Origin: AC-38 sp033856025
GTDB lineage: Bacteria; Actinomycetota; Thermoleophilia; Solirubrobacterales; Solirubrobacteraceae
Direction of reading: 5' to 3'
NCBI GenBank assembly: GCA_033856025.1
Contig: JAWVFQ010000040.1
Span: 13,216 to 77,215 of the forward strand
DNA: 64,000 nucleotides
The translations under genes and the position numbers were made by a program. Shown piece after piece: positions 24,783 through 33,527 of this stretch (the stretch's first letter is position 1; each line of letters starts with the position of its first letter). The notes beneath the pieces are model-generated. The model saw nothing but the letters and a program-made list of their open reading frames with translations, did not search any database and was not told the DNA's origin.

Positions 24783-25546
24783 CCGCCGCGCTGGAGCGCG
24801 TGCTCGCGCTGCTGCGCCCCGACGCGCGGCCCGAGGACCCGGACGCGGCCGCGCGCCAGGGCTACCTCGACCTGCTGGGCGAGGCGGGCGCCGAGGCGAC
24901 CGGGCCGGCGCAGCGGCTGATGTTCACCGGCGCCGTCCCGGCGATCTACGAGCGCTGGTGGCGCCCCGCGCTGGGCCGCGTCGCCAAGGGGGTGTTCGGC
25001 CCGGCGATGGGCGAGGAGCGCCGCATCGCGCGGCTGCTGCTGGGACTGGAGCGCGGCGACGGCGTCCTGGACGTCGCGTGCGGCCCCGGGAACTTCACCC
25101 GCGAGTTCGCGCGGCGCGTGGGCGACACCGGCCTGGCCGTGGGCATCGACGCCTCCCCCACCATGCTCGCCCGCGCGGTCACGGACACGCCGGACCCCTA
25201 CGGGAACACGGCCTACATCCGCGGCGACGCCGTCGACCTGCCCTTCCGCGAGGCGTCCTTCGACGCCGTGTGCTGCTTCGCCGCGCTGCACATGTTCGCC
25301 GACCCCTTCGCCGCGCTGGACAGCATGACCCGCGTCCTGACCCCGGGCGGGCGGATCGCCATCTTCACCTCGTGTCGCACCCGCTCGGCGCCGCTGCGCA
25401 CGATCGACGGCATCCTGGGCGCGCAGAGCGGGATGCGGATGTTCGAGCCCGGCGAGATCACCGGCGCGCTGGCCCAGCGCGGCTTCGCCGACGTGGCCCA
25501 GCGGATCACCGGGCTCACCCAGTTCGTGGGCGGCCGGTTGGCGTAG
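24779..25546 (+). CDS. Class I SAM-dependent methyltransferase
   Basis: A 255-residue methyltransferase. Motif I VLDVACGPGNFTREFA (about 97-112) binds SAM; the acidic Asp after strand 2 is in VGIDASPTML. Motif IV is DAVCCFAALHMF, and TPGGRIAIFT is the post-motif strand. It is closest to small-molecule (UbiE/Methyltransf_11) types. It starts at GTG overlapping the preceding stop. Substrate unknown; the operon with a surface lipoprotein gives no obvious acceptor. Confidence 0.9.
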   Translation: MTAALERVLALLRPDARPEDPDAAARQGYLDLLGEAGAEATGPAQRLMFTGAVPAIYERWWRPALGRVAKGVFGPAMGEERRIARLLLGLERGDGVLDVACGPGNFTREFARRVGDTGLAVGIDASPTMLARAVTDTPDPYGNTAYIRGDAVDLPFREASFDAVCCFAALHMFADPFAALDSMTRVLTPGGRIAIFTSCRTRSAPLRTIDGILGAQSGMRMFEPGEITGALAQRGFADVAQRITGLTQFVGGRLA

Positions 25547-25554
25547 GCCGGCGG

Positions 25555-26013
25555 CTAGTGCGTGGTCCAGGCGTCGGGGTCGCGCGTCAGCGCCGAGACC
25601 TCCTTGGGCAGGCGCCCGGCGGCGAGGTCCGCCAGGGTCACCCGCTCGAGGATCCCGCGCAGGCTCGCGCGCACCGCGATCCACACGTCGCGCAACGGCT
25701 CGGCCGGGCCGGCGTACTCCAGGTTCTGAGGGCGCACTCCGCTCACGCCGGCCAGCGGGCCGTCGATCGCGCGGATGATGTCGGCGACGGAGATCTCGTC
25801 GCCGCCGCGCGCCAGCAGATATCCACCCTCCGGGCCCCGGCGGCTCTGCACGATCTGGGCCTGGCGCAGCTGGCCCAGGATGTTCTCCAGGAAGTTGAGC
25901 GGGATGCCCTGCGCCTCGGCGATCCGCTCCGCCTTCAGCGGTTTGCCGGGCTCGGCGGCGGCCAGCTCGGCCGCCGCGCGCACCGCGTAGTCGGTCTTGG
26001 CGGAGATCCGCAC
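25555..26013 (-). CDS. Rrf2-family transcriptional regulator (CymR-like)
   Basis: A 152-residue winged-helix regulator: MRISAKTDYAVRAAAELA opens the Rrf2 domain, NFLENILGQLRQAQIVQSRR is the recognition-helix region and GPEGGYLLAR the wing. It has no cysteine, so unlike IscR or NsrR it cannot bind an Fe-S cluster; that matches the CymR group, which controls sulfur assimilation. It is the last gene of the leftward sulfate transporter operon, 17 bases after cysA, making autoregulation of sulfate uptake likely. GTG start. Confidence 0.88.
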   Translation of the reverse strand: MRISAKTDYAVRAAAELAAAEPGKPLKAERIAEAQGIPLNFLENILGQLRQAQIVQSRRGPEGGYLLARGGDEISVADIIRAIDGPLAGVSGVRPQNLEYAGPAEPLRDVWIAVRASLRGILERVTLADLAAGRLPKEVSALTRDPDAWTTH

Positions 26014-26030
26014 GCGGCCATTCTGCCGCG

Positions 26031-26990
26031 TCAGGCGGGCGAGAACACCGTGGAGCGGTGCGGGCGCACGTGGACGATCTGCCCCGGCTCCAGCTCGAGC
26101 TCCTCCACCTCGGCGCGCGTGAGCTGCGCCGACAGCGCCGTCCCGTCGGCCAGCGTCAGCGTCACCCGAACCTCGAAGCCCAGGCGCACGACGCGGTCGA
26201 CCAGCGCCTCGGTCGTCCCCTCGCGGCGGTCGAGCAGGAGCTCCACGTCGTGCGGGCGCACCCACGACTCGCCGATCCGGTTGACCGGGCCGACGAATCC
26301 CATGACGAAGGGGTTGGCCGGGCTCTCGTAGAGGTCGGACGGGCGGCCCACCTGCTCCAGGCGACCCTCGTTGATCACGGCGATCTGCTCGGCCACCTCC
26401 ATCGCCTCCTCCTGGTCGTGCGTGACGAAGATCGTCGTCACGTGGACCTCCTCGTGCAGGCGGCGCAGCCACTCGCGCAGCTCGGCGCGCACGCGGGCGT
26501 CAAGCGCCCCGAAGGGCTCGTCGAGCAGCAGCACGCGCGGCTCCACGGCGAGCGCCCGGGCCAGGGCCATGCGCTGGCGCTGCCCGCCGGACAGCTGGGA
26601 GGGATAGCGGTCGGCCAGGCCGTGCAGGTGGACCAGCGCGAGCAGCTCGTCCACGCGCGCCGTCACCTCCGGCTTGGGGCGCCGGCGGATGCGCAGCCCG
26701 AAGCCGACGTTGTCGCGAACGGTCATGTGCTTGAAGGCGGCGTAGTGCTGGAAGACCAGGCCGACGCCGCGCTTGCGCGCCGGAACGTCGCCCATCGACT
26801 CCCCGCCGATCCGGACGTCGCCGGAGTCGGCGACCTCGAGCCCCGCGATGACCCGCAGCAGCGTGGACTTCCCGCCGCCGGACGGCCCGAGCAGGGCGGT
26901 CAGCGACCCGTCGGGGACGGTCAGGGAGACGTCGTCCAGCGCGACGAAGTCGCCGAAGCGCTTGGACACGCCGTGGACCTCGATGGCCAT
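26031..26990 (-). CDS. cysA: Sulfate/thiosulfate ABC transporter ATPase CysA
   Basis: A 319-residue ATPase. Walker A GPSGGGKST (about 34-42), Q-loop FQHYAAFKHMTV, signature LSGGQRQRMALARALA (about 132-147), Walker B LLLDEPFGALD (about 152-162) and the switch histidine in FVTHDQEEAMEVA. The C-terminal 80 residues hold a TOBE-type regulatory domain. It energises sulfate import by CysT/CysW at the inner membrane. ATG start; two bases separate it from the cysW stop. Confidence 0.95.
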   Translation of the reverse strand: MAIEVHGVSKRFGDFVALDDVSLTVPDGSLTALLGPSGGGKSTLLRVIAGLEVADSGDVRIGGESMGDVPARKRGVGLVFQHYAAFKHMTVRDNVGFGLRIRRRPKPEVTARVDELLALVHLHGLADRYPSQLSGGQRQRMALARALAVEPRVLLLDEPFGALDARVRAELREWLRRLHEEVHVTTIFVTHDQEEAMEVAEQIAVINEGRLEQVGRPSDLYESPANPFVMGFVGPVNRIGESWVRPHDVELLLDRREGTTEALVDRVVRLGFEVRVTLTLADGTALSAQLTRAEVEELELEPGQIVHVRPHRSTVFSPA

Positions 26991-26992
26991 GG

Positions 26993-27784
26993 TCAGGCGT
27001 CCTTTCGACGCCGGTCGAGCAGCGTCATGGACAGGATGACGGAGAGCGCCAGCAGCGCCAGGACCACGGCCGCGGCGTACGCGCCGGTCAGATCGAAGGC
27101 CTGGAAGCGGTCCTCCACGTGCAGGGTCAGGGTCTGGGTCTCGCCCGCCAGCTTGCCGGACACGACGCTGACCGCCCCGAACTCCCCCAGGGCGCGCGCC
27201 GTGGTGAGGATCACGCCGTAGGCCACGCCCCAGCGGATCGCCGGGAGCGTGACGCGCCAGAACGTCTGCCACGGGGAGGCGCCGAGGGTCGTGGCCGCCT
27301 CCTCCTGGTCGGTCCCGATCTCCCGCAGCACGGGCGCCACCTCGCGCACGACGAAGGGCAGCGAGACGAAGATGGTGGCCAGGACCATCCCCGGCGTGGA
27401 GAAGATCACCTGCCAGTGCAGCCCGCCGAACCAGCCGTCGCGACCCCAGACCAGGATCAGGGCCAGCCCCACGACGACCGGCGAGATCGCGAAGGGCAGG
27501 TCGACCAGGGCGTTGAGGATCGCCTTGCCGCGGATGCGCGTGCGCTCGAGCAGCAGGGCGAAGCCGATGCCGAACAGCGTGTTGGCGGGCACCGCTATGG
27601 CCACCATCACGATGGTCAGCCAGAACGCGTGCTGGGCCTCCGGCGTGGTCACCGAGTTCCAGGCCGGGGCGAGACCGTGCTCGAACGTCCGGTAGAAGAC
27701 GAGGCCGACCGGCGCGACGAGCAGCAGGGCCAGGTAGCCCAGCGCGACGGTCCGCAGGCCCAGGCGGCTCGCGTCAGCGCGCAT
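26993..27784 (-). CDS. cysW: Sulfate ABC transporter permease CysW
   Basis: A 263-residue permease with six membrane helices. The EAA loop that docks on CysA reads EEAATTLGASPWQTFWRVTL (about 170-189), followed by ARALGEFGAVSVVSG. With CysT it forms the translocation channel. Its start overlaps the end of cysT by 11 bases. Confidence 0.94.
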   Translation of the reverse strand: MRADASRLGLRTVALGYLALLLVAPVGLVFYRTFEHGLAPAWNSVTTPEAQHAFWLTIVMVAIAVPANTLFGIGFALLLERTRIRGKAILNALVDLPFAISPVVVGLALILVWGRDGWFGGLHWQVIFSTPGMVLATIFVSLPFVVREVAPVLREIGTDQEEAATTLGASPWQTFWRVTLPAIRWGVAYGVILTTARALGEFGAVSVVSGKLAGETQTLTLHVEDRFQAFDLTGAYAAAVVLALLALSVILSMTLLDRRRKDA

Positions 27785-28622
27785 ACCGGCTCCAGCGCGA
27801 CGCCAGGGCGCTCACCCCGGCCAGCAGGACGAGCGAGAACACGAGCAGCACCACGGACACGGCGGCCGCCGACCCGATGGCGTCGCTCTCGATGCGCCCG
27901 AAGATGTAGACCGACGCGACCTCGGTCTTGAACGGCACGTTGCCGCTGATCAGAACCACCGAGCCGAACTCGCCCAGCGCGCGGGCGAAGGCCAGGCCGG
28001 CGCCCGCGGTGATCGCGGGGACGAGGTTGGGCAGAACGATGCGACGGAAGGTCGTGAACCGGTTGGCGCCGAGCGAGGCGGCGGCGTCCTCCATGTCGCG
28101 GTCCAGCTCGATCAGCACCGGCTGGACGCTGCGCACGACGAAGGGCAGGGTCACGAACAGCAGCGCCAGGACCACGCCGGTCCAGGCGTAGGCGACGCTG
28201 ATGCCCAGCGGGCCCTTCGGCCCGTACAGCGCCAGCAGCGTCAGGCCGGCCACGATCGTGGGGAGCGCGAACGGCAGGTCGATCAGCGCGTTCACGATGC
28301 GCTTGCCGCGGAACTCGTCGCGCACGAGGACCCAGGCGATCAGCGTCCCCGTGGCGATGTTGATCGCCGTGACGGCCAGCGAGACGAGCACGGTGAGCTT
28401 GAGCGCGGCGCGCGCCTCGGGCGCGGTGACGGCGTGCCAGAACGCGCCGGTGCCGCCGTCGAGCGAGCGTGCGACGACGGCGGCCAGCGGGATGAGGACG
28501 ATCAGGCTCAGCCAGGCGACCGCGAGCGCGCCGGCGGGCGCCGCGAGGCCCGCGCTGGTGCGCGGCCCCCGTGACGCCCGTCCCGGCAGCTGCAGTGCGG
28601 CGGAGTCAGCCGGTGGAGACAC
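27774..28622 (-). CDS. cysT: Sulfate ABC transporter permease CysT (CysU)
   Basis: A 282-residue permease with six helices and the EAA-type loop MEDAAASLGANRFTTFRRIV (about 185-204) plus ARALGEFGSVVLISGN. The GTG at 28622 was selected as the only usable start before helix 1. It overlaps the binding-protein gene by 17 bases, consistent with translational coupling. It is the partner of CysW. Confidence 0.93.
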   Translation of the reverse strand: MSPPADSAALQLPGRASRGPRTSAGLAAPAGALAVAWLSLIVLIPLAAVVARSLDGGTGAFWHAVTAPEARAALKLTVLVSLAVTAINIATGTLIAWVLVRDEFRGKRIVNALIDLPFALPTIVAGLTLLALYGPKGPLGISVAYAWTGVVLALLFVTLPFVVRSVQPVLIELDRDMEDAAASLGANRFTTFRRIVLPNLVPAITAGAGLAFARALGEFGSVVLISGNVPFKTEVASVYIFGRIESDAIGSAAAVSVVLLVFSLVLLAGVSALASRWSRYAR

Positions 28623-29616
28623 CCAGGCCCCGCTCGATCTCCGCCACGCTTCCCTTGTCCGGGTCGAAGAACTGGTCGTTGACCTTCGACCACCCACCGA
28701 ACTTGTCGATCTTGAACAGGCCGGGCGGGGTGGGGAACTTCCGCGGGTCGTTCGCCGACGCGACCACCGGACGGTAGCCCTTGGACGCGAAGATCCTCTG
28801 CGCGGCCGGCGTGCGGACGTAGCTCACGAACGCCTTCGCCGCCGTCGGGTTCTTCGCGTCGCTGGTCACCGCGATCGGGTTCTGGATGAGGATCGTCTGG
28901 TCGGGCACGACGTAGTCGAGGTTCTCGCCCTTGCCCTGCGCGGTGATCGCCTCGTTCTCGTAGGCCAGGAGCACGTCGCCCTTGCCCGAGCTGAACGTCT
29001 GCAGCGCGTCGCGGGCGCTCTTGTCCTGCACGACCACGTTCTTGAACAGCTTCTTGAGGTAGTCGTTGGCCTGCGCGGGCGTCTTGCCCTGCTCGACCTG
29101 GGCCCCGTAGGCCGCCATGACGTTCCACTTGGCGCCGCCGGAGGTGAACGGGTTGGGCTCGAGCACCTCGACGCCGGGCTTGGTCAGGTCGGCCCAGGTC
29201 TTGATGTTCTTCGGGTTGCCCTTGCGCACCGCGAACACGACGACGGAGTTCGTGACGAAGCCCTGGTAGGGGTCGTTCGCCCAGTTCTTCGCGACGAGGT
29301 TCTTCTTGACGAGCTTCTCGACGTCCGGCGCCAGCGAGAACGCGACCACGTCGGCCGGGAGGCCGGACGCGACGGCGCGCGACTGGTCGCCGGACGCGCC
29401 GTAGGACTGGCTGAACGTGACGCCCTGGCCCGCCGGCGTCTTCTGGAAGGCCGGGATCACGGAGGCGTAGGCCTCCTTGGGCGTGGAATAGGCGACAAGC
29501 GAGAGCTTGCCGCCGCCGCCCCCGCCGGAGTCGTTGGACTTCCCGCCGCAGGCCGCCACCGAAAGGGGGAGGACGGCGGCCGCGAGGAGAGTGAGAAGGA
29601 GGTTTCGATTTGGCAT
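28606..29616 (-). CDS. sbp: Sulfate-binding lipoprotein Sbp/CysP
   Basis: A 336-residue periplasmic-type binding protein anchored by lipobox LSVAACG (Cys about 23). Sulfate-family features: YSTPKEAYASVIPAFQK, SYGASGDQSRAV, FTSGGAKWNVMAAYGA, and a hydrophobic VVFAVRKGNPKNI. It delivers sulfate to CysTWA. The ATG at 29616 has no ribosome-binding site but a TATTTT hexamer 7 bases upstream, so the first gene of the operon is probably translated from a leaderless mRNA. A TTG six codons earlier is a weaker choice. Confidence 0.93.
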   Translation of the reverse strand: MPNRNLLLTLLAAAVLPLSVAACGGKSNDSGGGGGGKLSLVAYSTPKEAYASVIPAFQKTPAGQGVTFSQSYGASGDQSRAVASGLPADVVAFSLAPDVEKLVKKNLVAKNWANDPYQGFVTNSVVVFAVRKGNPKNIKTWADLTKPGVEVLEPNPFTSGGAKWNVMAAYGAQVEQGKTPAQANDYLKKLFKNVVVQDKSARDALQTFSSGKGDVLLAYENEAITAQGKGENLDYVVPDQTILIQNPIAVTSDAKNPTAAKAFVSYVRTPAAQRIFASKGYRPVVASANDPRKFPTPPGLFKIDKFGGWSKVNDQFFDPDKGSVAEIERGLGVSTG

Positions 29617-29623
29617 GGACGAG

Positions 29624-29653
29624 AAAATACACAATCTCGACCAGCTTTGTCTG
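29624..29653 (-). promoter_or_regulatory. Candidate leaderless promoter of the sulfate operon
   Basis: Reading leftward, -35 CAGACA (about 4/6 of TTGACA) is followed by about 18 bases and then -10 TATTTT (29629-29624), seven bases before the sbp ATG. The transcription start would fall at or next to the A of ATG. Confidence 0.5.
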
Positions 29654-29655
29654 GA

Positions 29656-30237
29656 TTAGCCGTTGCGCGGCTCGCGCGCCCCCTCTCCCGGCTTCACGAA
29701 GAAGATCCTCGGGAGCGTTCCCGCGCGGGCGCTGCGGCCCACGATCTTGGCCACCTCGCGGTACAGGCCGCGGCGGGGGGCGCGCCGCGCGAGCTCTCGC
29801 CGCCACCCGGTCACCGGTGGCTGCAGGTCGGTCCTGTCCGCCCGGCGCAGCAGCTCCACCTCCGGCCCGCGCTCCCACTGCGCGCTGAGGCGGTGATGGA
29901 GCTCGACGGCGTCCAGGCAGCGCCGGAGGCGGTCCGCCTCCCATCCGAAGGGCGCGAGCACCTCACCGGTCAGGCGCCGCCCGTCGCTGACGTAAGGCCC
30001 GCCCGTGAAGGCCCCGGGATAGCCGCCGGCGTCGTGCAGCAGCGCCGCGCACAGCACCAGCTCGCGATCCACTTGGAGCCCACGCCGTTCGGCCGCGCGC
30101 TCGACGATGAGGTGCAGGCGGATGGCGTGTCGCTCCATCGGGCTGTCGGCCTCGCCGGTCAGCTCGCGCAGCTTGTCCAGCGCGGCGCGCTCGGCGTCCG
30201 TTCGGGCCAGTTCCTCCGCCGTGACGCGAGCGTCCAT
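29656..30237 (-). CDS. HD-domain phosphohydrolase-like protein
   Basis: A 193-residue all-helical protein. It shows the HD signature in order: an early His (MERHAIRLH), the HD pair in AALLHDAGGYPGAF (about 67-80), a later HH (VELHHRL), and a final Asp in RRADRTDL. HD enzymes are metal-dependent phosphatases or phosphodiesterases acting on nucleotides or similar. The specific substrate is not evident. Its start faces the luciferase-like gene 29 bases away, so the two are divergent. Confidence 0.82.
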   Translation of the reverse strand: MDARVTAEELARTDAERAALDKLRELTGEADSPMERHAIRLHLIVERAAERRGLQVDRELVLCAALLHDAGGYPGAFTGGPYVSDGRRLTGEVLAPFGWEADRLRRCLDAVELHHRLSAQWERGPEVELLRRADRTDLQPPVTGWRRELARRAPRRGLYREVAKIVGRSARAGTLPRIFFVKPGEGAREPRNG

Positions 30238-30266
30238 CGGGAGCGAGCCTAGTAGGCTCGGCCGGC

Positions 30267-31319
30267 ATGCGGATCGGGATCTTCCTCGCCTACTGGCCCT
30301 GGTTCTCGCTGGACGAGCAGGTCGAGCTGGCCCAGCTGGCCGACGAGCTCGGGCTGGACTCGGTGTGGATCTCCGAGGCCTGGGGCCAGGACGCCGTCTC
30401 GGTCCTCGGGCTGCTGGCCGGGAAGACCGAGCGGGTGGCCCTGGCCTCCGGGCTCATGCAGATCCCCGCGCGGGCCCCCGCGGCCACCGCCATGGCCGCC
30501 GTGACGCTGGACGTCCTGACCGGCGGGCGCTTCCGGCTCGGGCTCGGCGTGTCCGGGCCGCAGGTGAGCGAGGGCTGGTACGGCGTGCCGTTCCGCCGGC
30601 CCCTGGCCCGCACGCGCGAGTACGTCGAGATCGTGCGGGCGATCGTGGCGCGCGAGGCGCCGCTGGAGCACGCGGGCCGCGAGTGGACCCTGCCGCTCGA
30701 CGAGGCGCACGGCGGGAGCGGGCTGGGCAAGTCCCTGAAGCTGCTGGCCAAGCCGGTCCAGGCCCGCATCCCGATCTACCTCGGGGCGATCGGGCCCAAG
30801 GCGGTGGAGCAGGTGGGCGAGATCGCCGACGGCTGGCTGCCGTTCCTGCTCAACCCGGCCGAGCCCGACGTGCTGCTCGACCCGCTGCGCGCGGGCGCCG
30901 AGAAGGCGGGCCGCTCGCTGGACGAGATCGACGTGGCGCCGGTCGTGCCGGTGTCGGTGCACGAGGACCTGGAGGAGGCGCGCAACCTGTCGCGGCCCTG
31001 GCTGGCCTTCTACCTGGGGGCGATGGGCGCGAAGGACAAGAACTTCTACGTCCAGCTCGCCGAGCTGTACGGGATGGGCGACGCGGCGCGCGAGGTGCAG
31101 TCTCGAATGCTGGAGGGCGACCGGGCCGGCGCGGCGGCCGCCGTGACGCCCGAGCTCATCGACGCCTCGTGCATCGCCACCACCCCGGCCGGCCTGGACG
31201 ACAAGCTGGCGGCCTACGAGGCGGCGGGAGTGGACACGATCGTCGCCGTCCCCGGCGGCGACCGGCCGGCCACGATCCGGATGCTGGCCGAGGCCACCTC
31301 GCGCGAGCGCGTTGGCTGA
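30267..31319 (+). CDS. LLM-class F420-dependent oxidoreductase
   Basis: A 350-residue luciferase-like TIM barrel: MRIGIFLAYWPWF start, then LGLDSVWISEAWGQDAVSVL and LDVLTGGRFRLGLGVSG. The last is the typical F420/FMN-binding stretch of actinobacterial enzymes related to methylene-H4MPT reductase and F420-dependent dehydrogenases. Substrate unknown. A TAGGCT hexamer at 30253-30258 is 8 bases before the ATG. The xseA start overlaps its end by eight bases. Confidence 0.88.
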   Translation: MRIGIFLAYWPWFSLDEQVELAQLADELGLDSVWISEAWGQDAVSVLGLLAGKTERVALASGLMQIPARAPAATAMAAVTLDVLTGGRFRLGLGVSGPQVSEGWYGVPFRRPLARTREYVEIVRAIVAREAPLEHAGREWTLPLDEAHGGSGLGKSLKLLAKPVQARIPIYLGAIGPKAVEQVGEIADGWLPFLLNPAEPDVLLDPLRAGAEKAGRSLDEIDVAPVVPVSVHEDLEEARNLSRPWLAFYLGAMGAKDKNFYVQLAELYGMGDAAREVQSRMLEGDRAGAAAAVTPELIDASCIATTPAGLDDKLAAYEAAGVDTIVAVPGGDRPATIRMLAEATSRERVG

Positions 31320-32694
31320 GGAAGCCGCGCCCGAAGCCGCTCCGGCGGGCATCCCCGGTTCCGAGCTGCGCGGGCCGTTCCCGGTCGGGCGCTACGCGGC
31401 CTTCCTGCGCGACGAGCTGCGCAGGCGGGCGCGGGTGCAGCTCTTCGGCGAGGTGTGGAACCTCGGTGGGAGCAAGGCGAAGGTCTACTTCGAGCTGCGC
31501 GACGCGACCGGCGCGATCCCGTGCTCGATGTGGCGCAACGACTTCGAGGCCCTGGGCGTCGGCGCCGAGGCGCTGGCCGACGGGGCGCAGATCGTGGTGG
31601 CGGGCGGTCCGGACTTCTACCCCGGCAGCCGCACCTCCTCGCCGTCGTTCTCCTTCAACGTCGCCGACCTGCGGATCGCCGGCGAGGGCGACCTGCTCGC
31701 GCAGCTGGCGCGCCTGCGCCGCCAGCTGGACGCCGAGGGGCTGTTCGCGCCGCAGAAGCGTCTCCCCCGCCCCGTCCTCCCCCGCACGATCGGCGTGGTC
31801 ACCGGAGAGCGCGGGAAGGCCCGCGACGACGTCCTGGCCGGTCTGCGCCGCCGCGGCTGGGCCGGCCGCGTCGTCTGGGCCTTCGCGCCCGTCCAGGACC
31901 GCCACGCCGCCCCCCGGATAGCCCAGGCCCTCCAGGACCTCGCCGCCCTCCCGGCGCCCGGCGCGGACCCCCCGGACCGGCTCGGCGCGGCGCGCGGGGT
32001 GGACGTGATCGTCGTCGCGCGCGGCGGCGGCTCCCTGGCCGACCTGTTCGCGTTCTGCGATGAGACGCTGTGCCGGACGGTGGCGATGCTGCCGGTGCCG
32101 GTGATCGCGTCCGTCGGCCACCACACCGACCGCACGCTGATCGACGACGTCGCCGCGGTGTCGTGCTCGACGCCGACGCATGCCGCGGAGAGCGCGGTGC
32201 CGCTGCACTGCGGCGATGCCCGCGCCTCGCTGCAGCGCGCGGCCGCAGAGCTGTCCGGGCACGGCCGCCGCGCCGTCGTGCAGCGCGCCCGCGCGCTGGC
32301 CGCTCTCTCGCGAGCACCCGCGGAGCACCTCGCGCGCAACCGCGCCCGCCTGCACCAGCAGATGCGCGAGATGCGAGCGAGCGCGCGGCGCGGCGTGAGC
32401 CGGCGCCGCGAGCTCGCCCACACGCACGCGCTGGTCGTGGCCCGCAAGGCGCAGTCGACCGCGGTAGCCACCCGGACCACCCGCGCGCGCTCCCTGGAGA
32501 CCCTCGCCCTGGCCCTGGCCGCGCACGACCCGGACCGCACGCTCGCGCGCGGCTACGCCCTCGTCTCCGACCGCGCCGGCGACCTGGTCACCGGCACCGC
32601 CGCCGCCCGCGCCGCCGGCGACCTCGACGTCCACTTCGCCGACGGCACCGTCCCCGCGCGCGTCCGCGCCCCGAGCGAGGATGCCGTGCCGTGA
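31312..32694 (+). CDS. xseA: Exodeoxyribonuclease VII large subunit
   Basis: A 460-residue catalytic subunit of ExoVII, which degrades single-stranded DNA from both ends into oligonucleotides. It has an N-terminal OB fold (VQLFGEVWNL, then AKVYFELRD), the catalytic domain motifs GVVTGERGKARDDVL, VARGGGSLADLFAF, and ASVGHHTDRTLIDDVAA (about 262-278), then a helical coiled-coil and the C-terminal DPDRTLARGYALV motif. TTG start overlapping the preceding gene; the GTGA overlap with xseB couples the two subunits. Confidence 0.95.
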   Translation: MAEEAAPEAAPAGIPGSELRGPFPVGRYAAFLRDELRRRARVQLFGEVWNLGGSKAKVYFELRDATGAIPCSMWRNDFEALGVGAEALADGAQIVVAGGPDFYPGSRTSSPSFSFNVADLRIAGEGDLLAQLARLRRQLDAEGLFAPQKRLPRPVLPRTIGVVTGERGKARDDVLAGLRRRGWAGRVVWAFAPVQDRHAAPRIAQALQDLAALPAPGADPPDRLGAARGVDVIVVARGGGSLADLFAFCDETLCRTVAMLPVPVIASVGHHTDRTLIDDVAAVSCSTPTHAAESAVPLHCGDARASLQRAAAELSGHGRRAVVQRARALAALSRAPAEHLARNRARLHQQMREMRASARRGVSRRRELAHTHALVVARKAQSTAVATRTTRARSLETLALALAAHDPDRTLARGYALVSDRAGDLVTGTAAARAAGDLDVHFADGTVPARVRAPSEDAVP

Positions 32695-33011
32695 CCGAGC
32701 GCACGTACGAGTCCGCGGCGGCGCGGATCGAGGAGATCATCCGGCGCCTGGACTCCGGCGAGGCCGAGCTGCGCGAGACGCTCGCCCTGGTCAAGGAGGG
32801 CCGCGAGCTCGTGGACTTCTGCGCCGGCGAGCTGGAGGCGGTCGGCCAGGGGCTCGAGGAGCTTCGCCTCGACGAGCTCGTCGCGCGGCTGGAGCGCGGC
32901 GGTCCGGCGCCCGGCGCCGAAGGCGGGGGTGACGGCGGAGTCGGGGGCGGCGCAGACCCCGCGCCGGAGCTCTCCGACGAGGTCCCGCCGGGCGGGCACG
33001 GGCCGCCCTAG
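32691..33011 (+). CDS. xseB: Exodeoxyribonuclease VII small subunit
   Basis: A 106-residue protein, longer than the usual about 80. The N-terminal helical pair (YESAAARIEEIIRRLDSGE, then LRETLALVKEGRELVDFC) is the family core that binds XseA's coiled coil. The C-terminal 40 residues are a Gly/Pro-rich tail (GGGDGGVGGG) of unknown use. GTG start overlaps the xseA stop. Confidence 0.93.
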   Translation: MTERTYESAAARIEEIIRRLDSGEAELRETLALVKEGRELVDFCAGELEAVGQGLEELRLDELVARLERGGPAPGAEGGGDGGVGGGADPAPELSDEVPPGGHGPP

Positions 33012-33100
33012 GCGGCGCCGACGACGCGGGCCGGCGCGGCGGCTCCCCCGACGCACTCCCACGCGCCGATCGCCGGCTCCGCCACCGTCCCAGCACCCAC

Positions 33101-33141
33101 CGGGTGCAGTTGACCGCGATATAGGCGGTCAACTGCACCCG
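33101..33141. repeat. Intergenic hairpin repeat, copy 3 (17-bp perfect arms)
   Basis: CGGGTGCAGTTGACCGC (33101-33117), loop GATATAG, GCGGTCAACTGCACCCG (33125-33141). The core TTGACCGCGATAT/GCGGTCAA matches the two copies near 13550-13625. It lies in the 221-base gap between xseB and the DUF192 gene. There is no T-run after it, so a factor-independent terminator is not proven. Confidence 0.8.
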
Positions 33142-33232
33142 TTGCGCCTGCCGGGGGGTGGATTTCGCTGCGCGCTCGCCTCGGTGCGCCGTGCGTATTC
33201 GTCGCGAGGCATGGTGGGAGGGACGGGGCGCG

Positions 33233-33490
33233 GTGCGAGTCGCGGCGAGCCCCGGCGCCCGGCTGGTCGGGCTCGCGGGCCTGGCCGAGCCGCCGCCCCA
33301 GGCCCTCCTACTGCCGCGGACCCGCTCCGTCCACACGTTCGGGATGCGGTTCGCCCTCGACCTGGTCTGGCTCGACGCCGAGGGGCGGGCGGTGCGCATC
33401 GACCGCGACGTCGCGCCGAACCGCGTGCGCGCCTGCCGCCGCGCCCGCGCCGTATGCGAGATCCCGCATGCGAATCCGCCGCCCGGGTAG
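33233..33490 (+). CDS. DUF192-family protein
   Basis: An 85-residue compact beta protein with the DUF192 core LLLPRTRSVHTFGMRFALD (about 24-42), then LVWLDAEGRAVRIDRDVAPN. The family is widespread and its function unresolved. The GTG at 33233 follows GGGAGGGA by about nine bases; in-frame starts further upstream (for example GTG at 33158) would add an arginine-rich piece not typical of the family. No signal peptide, unlike many DUF192 proteins. Followed by the SnoaL-like gene after 37 bases. Confidence 0.75.
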   Translation: MRVAASPGARLVGLAGLAEPPPQALLLPRTRSVHTFGMRFALDLVWLDAEGRAVRIDRDVAPNRVRACRRARAVCEIPHANPPPG

Positions 33491-33527
33491 GGCACTCGAG
33501 ACCACCAAGAACGACAGAGGGAGAACC

